Of a stretch of DNA of 64,000 nucleotides, positions 30,028 through 44,424 are shown piece by piece (the stretch's first letter is position 1; every line of letters starts with the position of its first letter). Under the pieces are notes generated by a model that worked only from the letters and a program-made list of their open reading frames with translations, was not told where the DNA came from and searched no databases. The translations under genes and the position numbers were made by a program. The DNA comes from Rubrivivax rivuli (lineage in GTDB: Bacteria; Pseudomonadota; Gammaproteobacteria; Burkholderiales; Burkholderiaceae_C): the NCBI RefSeq assembly GCF_004016505.1, contig NZ_SACR01000005.1, positions 248,001-312,000 of the forward strand, in the 5' to 3' direction.

Positions 30028-30860
30028 GCACCCTTGCTTTTGAACCCGCGGCCTGGGCCGGCCTGCTGCTGTGCGCTTTGGGCGTGGCGCTGGCGCCTGC
30101 CACCGCGCAAACCCCGCCACCCAGCCCGCCGACGTCGGCCGCACCGGCCGCCCCGGCAGCGCCGGCGGCCCCTGCCGCGCCGGCGTGGCCCGCCGCCGCG
30201 GCCGAGCCTCCGGCGGTGGAAGGCCGCGCCTACACGCCGGGCGACTTCGATGCCATCGAGATCAGCGGCGCCGCGCACGTGCGCTTCCGCCAGGGCGAAA
30301 GCGAGAGCGTCTTCGTCGAAGGCGACGAGGCCGCGCAGAAGGCCGTGACGGTGGAGGTGCGCGGCGGCCAGCTCTTCATCCGCCCGGCCGGCAGCTGGAA
30401 GTTCTGGACCTCCCGCCGCATCCAGGTGAACGTGACGGCGCGTGACCTGAAGCGCGTGAGCATCTCCGGCGCTGCCGACCTCCTGGCCACGCTGCCGGTG
30501 GCGCTGGGCCAGCTGCAGATCAGCATCTCCGGCGCCGGGCTGGCGCGCTTCGACCAGCTCAAGGCCGAGCAGCTGAGCTTCCATGTCTCGGGCTCGGGCG
30601 ACGGCCAGATGGCCGGCCAGGTGGAGCAACTGGACGTGCGTGTCTCCGGCCGCAGCGACTTCCGCGGCGCCGACCTGATGGCGCAGCGTGCGCGCGTGCG
30701 CGTCAGCGGCCTGGCCGACGTGAAGGTCTGGGCGGTGCAGGAACTGGCCGTGACGGTGTCGGGTGTCGGCACGGTGGACTACTTCGGCAACCCGGCAGTG
30801 CAGCGCAACACCTCGGGCATCGCGCGCCTGAATGCGCGCGGCCCGAAGACGCCGCCCTGA
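30024..30860 (+). CDS. Exported GIN-domain protein (DUF2807)
   Basis: The 278-residue protein has a signal-peptide-like N-terminus, an Ala/Pro repeat linker (repeated PAA units, about residues 38-56) and a DUF2807 head GIN domain starting FDAIEISGAAHVRFRQG, made of short repeats with VSGSGD, VSGRSD and VSGVGT. The family forms a right-handed beta-helix-like shell and is considered an auto-transporter-adhesin-like or surface protein; its molecular role is unclear. It is translationally coupled to the LytTR regulator, so it is probably an output or accessory of that system. Confidence 0.85.
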   Translation: MSTLAFEPAAWAGLLLCALGVALAPATAQTPPPSPPTSAAPAAPAAPAAPAAPAWPAAAAEPPAVEGRAYTPGDFDAIEISGAAHVRFRQGESESVFVEGDEAAQKAVTVEVRGGQLFIRPAGSWKFWTSRRIQVNVTARDLKRVSISGAADLLATLPVALGQLQISISGAGLARFDQLKAEQLSFHVSGSGDGQMAGQVEQLDVRVSGRSDFRGADLMAQRARVRVSGLADVKVWAVQELAVTVSGVGTVDYFGNPAVQRNTSGIARLNARGPKTPP

Positions 30861-32012
30861 TCAGGCGCCGGGCGTGTCGCGCAGCTTGCGGTAGAGCGTG
30901 CTGCGGCTGATGCCCAGCAAGCGCGCGGCCTGCGTGACGTTGCCGCCGGCCTGGGCCAGGGCTTCGCGCACGGCGGCGCTGGTCAGCGCATCCAGGCTCT
31001 GCACCGGGGCCGTGACCTGCGGCGGCGCCGCAGCCGGTTCCGCCGGCTCGGCCAGCCCCTGGGCCCAGCCGCGCGCGTTGAAGCGCGCCACCGCGAACAG
31101 TGGGGCCGGCGCTTCGGCCGCCGCTTGGGCGGTGTGCAGGCCCAGCGGCGTGGCCAGGGGTGAGCGGAAGTGGTCGGCCAGTTGCCCCAGCGTCAGCCCG
31201 AACAGCGAGCCCAGCGTGTGCCGGCGCAGGGCCGGGCCGGTCAGGCGCAGCAGTTCCAGCGCCGCGCGGTTGGCGCCGGCGATGCGCCCATCGGCCGCCA
31301 CCGCGACGATGCCCTCCATCAGGCTGCCGATGAGCTCGGCGCGCGGGTGCAGGTGCAGGCGCAGCACGTGGCGCGGGTCGTCGGCGAGCCAGGCGTTCTC
31401 CACCATGCGGGCCGACATCTTCACCAGCGCCATCGTGTGCGGGTGGTAGCTGCGGTGCTCGCCCGAACAGTCCAGCACGCCCAGCACCTGGCCGCGCGCG
31501 TCGAGGATGGGCGCCGCCGTGCAGGTGAGGAAGTGGTTGGCCCGCACGTAGTGCTCGTGGGCGTGCACGAGCACCGGCGCCTCTTCCACCAGCGCCGTGC
31601 CGATGGCGTTGGTGCCCTTGGCGGCCTCGGACCACAGCGCGCCGGGCTGCAGCGCCACGCGCGCGGCGCGCTGCAGGAAGCTGTCGTCGCCGATGGAATG
31701 GATCACCACGCCCGCCGCATCGGTCAGCACCACCATGCTCTGCGAGTGCACCACGTGTTCGTAGAGCATCTCCATGACCGGCGCGGCATGGTCGAAGAGG
31801 CGCCGGTTGCGCTCGCGCGCGATAGCCAGGTCGGCAGCGGGCAGCGGCGTGTGTTCGGGCGCCGCACCCGGGCGCACGCCCAGCGCCGCACTGCGGGCGT
31901 GCGACTGCGCGATGGTCAGCCGGTGGGCTTCGTCCTGGCGCAGGGCACTGCCGGCGGCCGCAAGGGGCAGCGTCGGCAGGGCTGAGGGCAGGGCGGAGGG
32001 CGGGGCGGGCAT
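30861..32012 (-). CDS. AcoR-like regulator: GAF and Fis-type HTH without the AAA+ domain
   Basis: The 383-residue protein has the N-terminal region of AcoR/acetoin activators (RNRRLFDHAAPVMEMLYEHV; GAF domain with GTNAIGTALVEEAPVLVHAH and VLDCSGEHRSYHPH), a PAS-like middle, and directly a C-terminal Fis helix-turn-helix (GGNVTQAARLLGISRSTLYR). The sigma-54-interacting AAA+ domain (GAFTGA, Walker A) that normally lies between them is missing. It therefore cannot act as a classical sigma-54 activator; it may repress or recruit sigma-70 polymerase. Its target is unknown. The nearest metabolic genes are the cox-like operons. Confidence 0.85.
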   Translation of the reverse strand: MPAPPSALPSALPTLPLAAAGSALRQDEAHRLTIAQSHARSAALGVRPGAAPEHTPLPAADLAIARERNRRLFDHAAPVMEMLYEHVVHSQSMVVLTDAAGVVIHSIGDDSFLQRAARVALQPGALWSEAAKGTNAIGTALVEEAPVLVHAHEHYVRANHFLTCTAAPILDARGQVLGVLDCSGEHRSYHPHTMALVKMSARMVENAWLADDPRHVLRLHLHPRAELIGSLMEGIVAVAADGRIAGANRAALELLRLTGPALRRHTLGSLFGLTLGQLADHFRSPLATPLGLHTAQAAAEAPAPLFAVARFNARGWAQGLAEPAEPAAAPPQVTAPVQSLDALTSAAVREALAQAGGNVTQAARLLGISRSTLYRKLRDTPGA

Positions 32013-32028
32013 GAGCGGCCCGCAAGTT

Positions 32029-32054
32029 AACACGGCCCCGGGTGGGGCCGCGTT
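32029..32054 (-). terminator. Hairpin downstream of the chemoreceptor operon
   Basis: CGGCCCC-GGGT-GGGGCCG forms a 7-bp stem extended by AAC/GTT after one mismatch. It lies about 50 nt past the chemoreceptor stop (minus strand) and upstream of the AcoR-like gene. It is a plausible terminator of the porin/PstS-like/MCP operon, though without a clear U-run. Confidence 0.5.
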
Positions 32055-32102
32055 GCAAGGTCCGGGTTGCAGCCCGTCTGCCGGTCCGCCGGTCTGCCGG
32101 GC

Positions 32103-33620
32103 TCAGTGCGCCCCGGCCAGCCGGAAGGCGGCCACCGCCTGTGCCAGGCGTGCCGATTGCTCGCGCATGCTGGCAGCGGCCGCGGCGCTCTGCTCCACCA
32201 GCGCGGCGTTCTGCTGCGTCATGTGGTCGAGTTCCGTCACGGCGGTGTTGACCTCGCCGATGCCGTTGCTCTGCTCGGCGGCCGCACCGCTGATCTCGCC
32301 GATGACATCGGTGACGCGCTTGACGCCACTGACGATCTCCGACATGGCGCCGCCGGCGTCCTGCACCAGGCGCGCGCCCGACTCCACCTTCTCCGACGAA
32401 GCGCCGATCAGGCTCTTGATCTCGCGGGCCGCGCCGGCGCTGCGCTGCGCCAGGCTGCGCACCTCGGCGGCCACCACCGCAAAGCCCCGGCCCTGCTCGC
32501 CGGCCCGAGCCGCTTCCACCGCGGCGTTCAGCGCCAGGATGTTGGTCTGGAAGGCGATGCCGTCGATGGTGCCGATGATCTCGTTGATGCGCCGCGAGGC
32601 GGCATCGATCTCGCTCATGCTGGCCACCACCTGCTGCACGATGTCGCCACCGCGGCGGGCCGCCTCGGCGGCGTTGCCGGCCAGGCCGTTGGCCTGCTGC
32701 GCCGACTCGGCGCTCAGGCGCACGCTGTCGTTGAGTTGCACCACCGAGCTGGCCGTGGCCTGCAGGTTGGAGGCGGTGAGCTCGGTGCGGCTGCTCAGGT
32801 CCTGGCTGCCAGCGGCGATTTCGTTGGCCGAGGTGGCGATCGAATCGGCCGCCTGCCGGATGGTGCCCACCGTCTGGCTCAGGCTGTTGGCCATCTGCAG
32901 CAGCGTGGCGTTGAGCGAGCTGTGGTCGCCCGCCTGCGGGCGCAGTTGCACCTGCAGGTTGCCCTCGGCGATGGCCTGCACGGCGGCCTTCAGGCGGCTG
33001 GGTTCTTCACCCAGGTCGCGCCAGACCGAGTTGACGATCAGCCACGAGGCCAGGCCCAGCACGGCCAGCACCACCAGCCCGGTGGCGAGCGTCACCCACT
33101 GGGCCTGCCGGATGCCGGCTTCGGCGGCCGCCTGCGAGGCGGCCGTGGCCTTGGCCGTGGCTTCCAGCGTCGTGTTGAGCAGCTTCTCCATCGCGGCTTG
33201 CGTGTCCTGCATGCGCTTGACGGAGTCGCCCAGGTCGCCCTTTTCCAGCATGGCGCGCGTGGCGCCGAGGGCGGCGCCCTGGTAGGCCTCGAAGGCCTGG
33301 CCCAGTTCGGTGGCACGCGCCTGCTGGGTGGAAATGGCGGCGAGCTTGGCGATGACGGCCCGCGTCTTGTCCACCTCGGCCTGCACGTCCTTCAGCTTCT
33401 CGGCGTCGCCTTCGACGACGGCCGATTGCAGCAGCAGGCGGAAGGCCTCGACGCCGCGGTCCAGGCGCTGCACCTGTTCGCGGGCCGGGGTGTCGATCTG
33501 GCCCAGTTGGCCCAGCGCGCCCGAGGTTCGGGCACCGACGATGAAGCTCACCGCGATGCCAACCAGGAACACCGCTGCCGCTGCCAGGGGCAGCATCCAG
33601 ATCTTGTGGCGGAAGTTCAT
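32103..33620 (-). CDS. Methyl-accepting chemotaxis protein
   Basis: The 505-residue transducer has TM1 (about 8-30), a periplasmic four-helix-type sensor region, TM2 (about 178-200), a HAMP-like segment and the signalling domain with the conserved hairpin [20 protein letters not shown] and [20 protein letters not shown]. No CheR-binding pentapeptide is present at the C-terminus (it ends FRLAGAH). It signals through CheA/CheW, which are not in this window. It is the third gene of an operon with a porin and a PstS-like protein, suggesting it senses the same solute. Confidence 0.95.
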   Translation of the reverse strand: MNFRHKIWMLPLAAAAVFLVGIAVSFIVGARTSGALGQLGQIDTPAREQVQRLDRGVEAFRLLLQSAVVEGDAEKLKDVQAEVDKTRAVIAKLAAISTQQARATELGQAFEAYQGAALGATRAMLEKGDLGDSVKRMQDTQAAMEKLLNTTLEATAKATAASQAAAEAGIRQAQWVTLATGLVVLAVLGLASWLIVNSVWRDLGEEPSRLKAAVQAIAEGNLQVQLRPQAGDHSSLNATLLQMANSLSQTVGTIRQAADSIATSANEIAAGSQDLSSRTELTASNLQATASSVVQLNDSVRLSAESAQQANGLAGNAAEAARRGGDIVQQVVASMSEIDAASRRINEIIGTIDGIAFQTNILALNAAVEAARAGEQGRGFAVVAAEVRSLAQRSAGAAREIKSLIGASSEKVESGARLVQDAGGAMSEIVSGVKRVTDVIGEISGAAAEQSNGIGEVNTAVTELDHMTQQNAALVEQSAAAAASMREQSARLAQAVAAFRLAGAH

Positions 33621-33661
33621 GAGACTGCTTTCTTCGGGGCCGGGGCGGCCCCTTCAGGGGT

Positions 33662-34060
33662 TCAATCCAGGGCCAGGAGGACCTTGACGCTGCCGTCGAC
33701 GGCCGACTTCTCGATGTAGCCCACGGCCTTGGGGTCGGCGGCCACGGCCTTCTTCACCGCGGCGGCATCGGGCAACTGCTTGGGCGGCTGGCCTTTGCCG
33801 GTGAAGACCACGCGCGACCACGTCGACTTGACCTGCGCCACCTCGCGGCCGGTGGCCTTGCGGTAGAAGGCCGCGTACAGCGGCGAGCTGTCGTTCAGGT
33901 CCAGCGGCGTGAGCGCCTGGCTCTTGCCGAGGAAGAGATCGGCCACCTGGTCCTTGCTCAAGGCGGCGGCGCTGGGGTGGCCGACGACGACCATGTCCTG
34001 GGCGTTGGCCAGGCCGGCGAGTGCGAAGCTGGCGGCGGCCAGCAGTGTGCGGATGTTCAT
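33662..34060 (-). CDS. Small PstS-like periplasmic phosphate-binding-type protein
   Basis: The 132-residue protein has a signal peptide ending LANAQD and a truncated PBP-like fold: VVVGHPSAAALSKDQVADLFLG, then FTGKGQPPKQLPD and a C-terminal GYIEKSAVDGSVKV. This matches the short phosphate-ABC-binding-like proteins often found next to porins in betaproteobacteria. At about half the length of PstS it cannot form the usual two-lobed clamp. It lies 13 nt after the porin gene and 41 nt before the chemoreceptor; it may present a ligand to that receptor. Confidence 0.75.
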   Translation of the reverse strand: MNIRTLLAAASFALAGLANAQDMVVVGHPSAAALSKDQVADLFLGKSQALTPLDLNDSSPLYAAFYRKATGREVAQVKSTWSRVVFTGKGQPPKQLPDAAAVKKAVAADPKAVGYIEKSAVDGSVKVLLALD

Positions 34061-34073
34061 GCTGTGGGCCTCC

Positions 34074-35279
34074 TCAGAAGACGAAGTCCACGGCCAGCGA
34101 CAGCACCTGCACCGGGTCGGCCGGGCGCGGCCCGCCGACGTTGCGGAACAGGCCGTAGCCCCCCTTGGTGTCCACGCGCTCGTACTGCGCCTTCACCGCC
34201 ACGTTGCGGTAGGCGTCCCAGCGCACACCCACGGCCGTCGTGGCCTGGGTGATGTTCACGCCGTCCATCAGCCCGTCGACCGTGAGTGCCAGCGTCGTGA
34301 GCTGCACGTTGACGTTACGCGGGATGTTGTTGACGACGTTGCGGTCGTTCAGGCGCAGCTCGGACACCACCGCGTAGGGCGTGAAGCTGCCGAAGCGGTA
34401 GCCGGCCATCACGTGCCAGCCGGTGGTGTCGGGCACGTAGCAACTGGTCTTGCGCTGGGTGTACTCGGTGGCACCGACCCAGTTGCCCTTCTCCACGCTC
34501 AGACCCACGCCGGTGAAGCTGGCCTTGCGGTCGGTGCAGTCGATCTGCTGGCCCACGCTGGCGAAGGGCGTGGCGCCCAGCACCCCCACCAGCTGCTTCA
34601 TCGTGCTGCTCTGCACCGTGAGCTTGCCGCTGATGTGGCCCAGGCGCAGCGTGACGCCGTCGGCCAGCTCGGCCGTGAGGTTCACGCCGACCTGGTTCTT
34701 GAAGTCGATGTCGGTGCGCTCGTAGGCGAGCGTGGTCTTGCCCACCAGCACCTGCGCGGTGACGGGCACGCCGGCCACGTCGCCCGCGTAAAGCAGGTCG
34801 GCGCCGTCGAAGCTGCGGAAGAAGACCTGGCCGTAGACGTCCGAGGGCGTGCGCAGCCAGGTGTTGGCGTAGCCCACTTCACGGAAGTCGGAGACGGCGA
34901 AGTACGGTGCGCCGATGCGGCCGGCGCGCACGGTGAAGCCGCCGCCCAGCTTGGCCTTGCCGAAGGCCCATTCGACGCGCGGCTGGTCGTCGCCCTGGCC
35001 GCTGTGCTTGGCCAGCAGCTGCAGCGTGGCCGAGAAGGTGGGGTTGACGCTGCCGTCGAACTGCACGCCCAGGCGGCTGTCAGGCTTGAACGAGGCCGAC
35101 TCGCCGGCGCCGCTGGTCTGGCCGACCTGGCGGAACTCGATGCCCGGCTGGTCCACCTGGACGACCCCGACGGTGCCGAATCCGCTGACGCGGAAGTCTG
35201 GCCCCGAGGCCAGGGCTTGCTGGCTGGCCGCAGCCAGCAAAGTCAGGCTGAGAACGGTCAGCCCGTGTTTGGTACGCAT
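34074..35279 (-). CDS. Outer-membrane porin-like beta-barrel protein
   Basis: The 401-residue protein has a signal peptide (MRTKHGLTVLSLTLLAAASQ) and a barrel-like pattern of alternating strands starting FRVSGFGTVGVV and ending VQVLSLAVDFVF with the terminal aromatic residue required for barrel insertion. The ATG at 35279 follows GGAG with good spacing. It heads a three-gene operon with the PstS-like protein and the chemoreceptor. Substrate unknown. Confidence 0.82.
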   Translation of the reverse strand: MRTKHGLTVLSLTLLAAASQQALASGPDFRVSGFGTVGVVQVDQPGIEFRQVGQTSGAGESASFKPDSRLGVQFDGSVNPTFSATLQLLAKHSGQGDDQPRVEWAFGKAKLGGGFTVRAGRIGAPYFAVSDFREVGYANTWLRTPSDVYGQVFFRSFDGADLLYAGDVAGVPVTAQVLVGKTTLAYERTDIDFKNQVGVNLTAELADGVTLRLGHISGKLTVQSSTMKQLVGVLGATPFASVGQQIDCTDRKASFTGVGLSVEKGNWVGATEYTQRKTSCYVPDTTGWHVMAGYRFGSFTPYAVVSELRLNDRNVVNNIPRNVNVQLTTLALTVDGLMDGVNITQATTAVGVRWDAYRNVAVKAQYERVDTKGGYGLFRNVGGPRPADPVQVLSLAVDFVF

Positions 35280-35378
35280 GGAGGTCTCCGACAATCTAGG
35301 GTGCGGTCGCAACGAATTCGCTGACCGCGGATTTGTTGTCGGCAGGATTTCTGGACACTTGAGCCCGCCCTGTTCGCC

Positions 35379-35403
35379 TTTGTCCGGAGCGGTCCTGGAC
35401 AAA
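35379..35403. promoter_or_regulatory. Inverted repeat TTTGTCC-N11-GGACAAA upstream of the porin operon
   Basis: A perfect 7-bp inverted repeat with an 11-nt spacer lies 33 nt after the stop of the GspE-type ATPase gene and 100 nt upstream of the porin start, both on the minus strand. A third GGACA half-site occurs at 35353-35357. It could be a terminator stem for the ATPase gene or an operator for the porin operon; no U-run favours the operator reading slightly. Confidence 0.4.
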
Positions 35404-35435
35404 AGGGCAGGTGGCCGGCCCGGCGCGCCGGTCGC

Positions 35436-37916
<2,481 letters not shown>

Positions 37917-38131
37917 CGGTTGCGGTTGGTCCCAGGCGCGGTGGCGTCAGGCCACAGCCCTTCCTGGTGGTGGCAGCTTAGGCAGCGGTGGCGGCCTTGA
38001 AGCCCCGATAAGCACCGCTTTGGGGCGCTTGATCTCGTCGTCCGGCCCGCCGAGCGGTGCCCCCGGGTTCACCCGCCGGCCCACTTGCGGCGAATGGGAT
38101 TAAAGTAAAACGTCGATAAAACCTCAATGAA

Positions 38132-38722
38132 ATGAAGACGATGGTGCGTGCAGGCTCGGGGCAGGCGGATTCGGCAGACGCGGCAGCTTCCAAGACCGGC
38201 GGCCGGCGGCGCCGCGCGGCGCCCCGTGGCGCTGGCATCGTCTCGTCGTCTCACCTGGTTTCGCCGAAGGCCATGGAGCTCTCGGAGTTCGAGTTCGGCC
38301 TCATCGTGGCCTGGCATGCCTTCTCGCGCTGGTGCGTGCGCTGCATGGCTGCGGCCGGCGGCGCCGAGCTGGGCTTCACCGACGTGGTGCTGTTGCACCA
38401 CCTGTGCCACCGGGCGCGCGAGAAGAAGCTGGCCGACATCTGCTTCGTGCTGAACTACGAAGACACGCACGTCGTGGCCTACGGCCTGAAGAAGCTGGTG
38501 GCCGCCGGCCTGGCCCAGGCGGCCAGGCAGGGCAAGGAGGTCTTCTACAGCCCCACGCCCGAGGGCGAAGCCCTGGTGCAGCAGTACCGCGCCGTGCGCG
38601 AGAACTGCCTGGTGCAGAGCCTGGACACCGAACTCAACGCCGACATCGGCGAGCTGGCCCGCCTGCTGCGCACGATGTCGGGCATGTACGACCAGGCGGC
38701 GCGCGCTGCAACGTCGCTGTGA
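38132..38722 (+). CDS. Winged-helix/MarR-type DNA-binding regulator
   Basis: The 196-residue protein has a basic, low-complexity N-terminus (GGRRRRAAPRGAG) and then a winged-helix domain (LGFTDVVLLHHLCHRAREKK, DTHVVAYGLKKLVAAGLAQA, GKEVFYSPTPEGEALVQQYR). Such proteins are annotated as predicted winged-helix/MarR regulators. It lies 103 bp upstream of the 5-oxoprolinase gene on the same strand and may regulate it. An AT-rich island just upstream (38097-38130) is the likely promoter. Confidence 0.82.
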   Translation: MKTMVRAGSGQADSADAAASKTGGRRRRAAPRGAGIVSSSHLVSPKAMELSEFEFGLIVAWHAFSRWCVRCMAAAGGAELGFTDVVLLHHLCHRAREKKLADICFVLNYEDTHVVAYGLKKLVAAGLAQAARQGKEVFYSPTPEGEALVQQYRAVRENCLVQSLDTELNADIGELARLLRTMSGMYDQAARAATSL

Positions 38723-38726
38723 CCCA

Positions 38727-38801
38727 CCCCCGAAGCGGCTGCGCCGCTCCCCCTCAAGGGGGCGACCCCAGCGGCCCGGCGAAGCCGGTTCCGCGGCGTC
38801 C
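38727..38801. repeat. REP-like extragenic repeat with three consecutive hairpins
   Basis: The 75-bp element contains three small stem-loops in series: AGCGGC-TGC-GCCGCT (38734-38748), CCCCCT-CA-AGGGGG (38749-38762) and CCGGC-GAA-GCCGG (38776-38788). Sequences of this kind, starting CCCCGAAGCGGCTGCGCCGC, are dispersed many times in Burkholderiales genomes as I recall them. Only one copy was noticed in this window. It sits between the winged-helix gene and the oxoprolinase gene and could affect their read-through. Confidence 0.7.
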
Positions 38802-38825
38802 GCTTGATTGAACCGGAGAGACCCC

Positions 38826-42488
<3,663 letters not shown>

Positions 42489-42507
42489 AGAAGCGCAGCC
42501 GCAGCCG

Positions 42508-42527
42508 GCGCGCTGGCTTCAGCGCGC
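42508..42527. terminator. Bidirectional terminator hairpin between oxoprolinase and TIR genes
   Basis: GCGCGCTG-GCTT-CAGCGCGC is a perfect 8-bp stem with a 4-nt loop. It starts 20 nt after the oxoprolinase stop and overlaps the stop codon of the convergent TIR gene (42519-42521). Confidence 0.6.
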
Positions 42528-43676
42528 GGCCCGCGTCCAGCGGGTGTCTTCCTGCCGGCTGCCCCAGTTGCAAGGGCCGGCCAGCGCGGCGGCCTGAGGG
42601 TCGAAGCTCAGCGTGCATTGCGCCTTGGCCTGCAGGTTGAGCGCGAGATGCCGCTGCACTTCCACCGTTGCCACGCTACCGGCATGGGTGCCCGTCACGC
42701 GGCCTGCGACCTGGCCGTCCTGGAGCAGATCACCCTCAATGCGCCCACCCTGCTGGCGCAGCACGACGGTGAGGGTTTCTGCGTTGCTCTTGCGCCAGGC
42801 CCAGCGGCCCGACAAGCCGCTGGCCGCCAGCGTGGCGGGCACGGCGACGGGCTTGCCGAGCACCACCCCCAGCGGCACGGTGCGCGCGCCCGCTGGCGAA
42901 CTGGCCGCCGACGCGGCCGGCGGCGCAGGGACGGGGGTGCCCAGCACCAGCACGGGGGCCGGTTTCTGCGGCTCTGGCGCGAAGAGCTCGCGCAACGCGC
43001 TCCAGTTCAACGCGACCAGCACGGTCACCCCGCCCAGCACGGTCAACGCACCGCCCCACCGCTTGCCGCCGTGGGGGGGCGCGGTGGGGGCTGCTGCGGT
43101 CGGGCTGGTTTTCGCGGCGGCCCCGGCGCTGGCCTCGCGTGCGGGGACCGCCTTCTTCTTCGGTGCGGGTTTCGCGGGGGTGGGGGGCGGCGGCGTCGGG
43201 GCGGCTGCCCGTTGCAGCCCGGGCACCTTGAGCAAGGCGTGGACGATCTCTTCCACGTCGCGCGGCCAGCGCGTGTCGGCCAATTCCAGGAAGCGCCGCT
43301 TCGGCAAGGCCTGCAGGTCTGCAGGCAACTGCTCGGGCAGGGGCAGCACCGTGCCCTGCAGCAGCACAGGGATCACGGGGATGCCGCGCTGCAGCGCCGT
43401 GGCCACCTCGGTGCGCACCCAGTCGCCATCCTGTTCCAGCCTGCGCCGCCCCTGGGCGTCGGTGATGCCGAGCCAGCGCGGGCCGATGACCACCAGCATC
43501 ACCGCGCAGGACGTCAGCGCGGTGTTCAGGGCCACTTCGAAATCCTGCCCCGGCGCGATGCTCTCGATGTCACGGAACAGGTTCTCTGGCCCGAACACCC
43601 CGGCGAGGTCATCGGCCAGGCGGCCGGCGGCGTAGCGGTCGTCGTCGCGGCGGTAGCTGATGAAGATGCCGGCCAT
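42519..43676 (-). CDS. Membrane-anchored TIR-domain protein
   Basis: The 385-residue protein has an N-terminal TIR domain (about 1-150; IFISYRRDDDRYAAGRLADD, FRDIESIAPGQDF, CAVMLVVIGPRWL) followed by a Pro/Ala/Lys-rich linker, one transmembrane helix (about 208-226) and an extracytoplasmic C-terminal domain of about 90 residues (LSGRWAWRKSNAETLTVVLR). DWVRTEVATAL places Glu90 where SARM1 has its NADase glutamate in DWVHKEIVTAL, so NAD cleavage is conceivable. I chose ATG 43676 because it opens the TIR fold directly. No Thoeris or CBASS partner is nearby. Related bacterial TIR_2 proteins are mostly of unknown role. Confidence 0.88.
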   Translation of the reverse strand: MAGIFISYRRDDDRYAAGRLADDLAGVFGPENLFRDIESIAPGQDFEVALNTALTSCAVMLVVIGPRWLGITDAQGRRRLEQDGDWVRTEVATALQRGIPVIPVLLQGTVLPLPEQLPADLQALPKRRFLELADTRWPRDVEEIVHALLKVPGLQRAAAPTPPPPTPAKPAPKKKAVPAREASAGAAAKTSPTAAAPTAPPHGGKRWGGALTVLGGVTVLVALNWSALRELFAPEPQKPAPVLVLGTPVPAPPAASAASSPAGARTVPLGVVLGKPVAVPATLAASGLSGRWAWRKSNAETLTVVLRQQGGRIEGDLLQDGQVAGRVTGTHAGSVATVEVQRHLALNLQAKAQCTLSFDPQAAALAGPCNWGSRQEDTRWTRAAR

Positions 43677-43740
43677 CGGGAAAAGGGCTCCGTGCGTGGA
43701 AGTGCCTCGCGAGTCTAGGCGCGCTGGCACACTGCGCCGC

Positions 43741-44403
43741 ATGAACACGCCCATTGTCCTGCTCACCGGCTTCGAGCCCTTCGGCGGCGAAGCCGTGAAC
43801 CCTTCAGCGCAGGTCGCGCAGGCGCTGCACGGCCAGGTGCTGCAAGCCGGCGGCATGCTGGCGCGGGTGGAGGCTGTGGTGCTGCCCTGCGTGTTCGGTA
43901 CCGCGCTGCAGGCGCTGGAAGCGGCGCTGCGGGAGCACCGCCCGCATCTCGTGCTGTCGCTGGGGCAGGCGGCGGGCCGATGTGAACTCACGCCCGAGCG
44001 CGTGGCCATCAACGTCGACGACGCGCGCATCGCCGACAACGCCGGCGCGCAGCCCGTCGACCAGCCCGTGGTGCCCGGCGGCCCTGCGGCCTACTTCAGC
44101 ACCTTGCCCATCAAGGCGATGGTTTCGATGCTGCGCTCGGCCGGGGTGCCGGCATCCGTGTCGCAGACGGCGGGCACCTTCGTCTGCAACCATGTCTTCT
44201 ACGGGCTCATGCACGCGCTGCAGCACCGCCCCGGCGTCCGGGGCGGCTTCATGCACGTGCCTTTGCTGCCCGAGCAGGTGGCACGCACCCATGGCCAGCC
44301 CAGCCTGGCATTGCCGCTGCAGATCGAAGGCGTGCGCCTGGCGCTGCAGGCGGCGCTGACCCACGCGCAAGACCTGCGCGTGGCTGGCGGCACGCTCAAC
44401 TGA
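43741..44403 (+). CDS. pcp: Pyroglutamyl-peptidase I
   Basis: The 220-residue cytoplasmic cysteine peptidase has the C15 family triad: Glu86 in LTPERVAIN, Cys149 in GTFVCNHVFY and His172 in MHVPLLP, plus the N-terminal LLTGFEPFGGEAVNPS. It removes N-terminal pyroglutamate from peptides. The released 5-oxoproline is the substrate of the 5-oxoprolinase encoded 1.25 kb upstream on the same strand. It diverges from the TIR gene, 64 bp away. Confidence 0.95.
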   Translation: MNTPIVLLTGFEPFGGEAVNPSAQVAQALHGQVLQAGGMLARVEAVVLPCVFGTALQALEAALREHRPHLVLSLGQAAGRCELTPERVAINVDDARIADNAGAQPVDQPVVPGGPAAYFSTLPIKAMVSMLRSAGVPASVSQTAGTFVCNHVFYGLMHALQHRPGVRGGFMHVPLLPEQVARTHGQPSLALPLQIEGVRLALQAALTHAQDLRVAGGTLN

Positions 44404-44424
44404 GCGTCGCGAAGGGGCGCTCAG
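44400..44424. terminator. Bidirectional terminator hairpin containing both stop codons
   Basis: CTGAGCG-N11-CGCTCAG forms a 7-bp stem with an 11-nt loop. The TGA of the pcp gene and the complementary TCA of the convergent PEP-CTERM gene lie within the two arms. Confidence 0.55.

Noticed and set aside
30856..30865. CCTGATCAGG palindrome between the GIN-domain and AcoR-like genes
   Set aside because: It consists mainly of the two opposed stop codons, has no loop and is too short to be a credible terminator or operator.
42519..43676. Part of a Thoeris or CBASS defence system
   Set aside because: No ThsA, cyclic-nucleotide synthase or other defence partner is adjacent; neighbours are metabolic genes.
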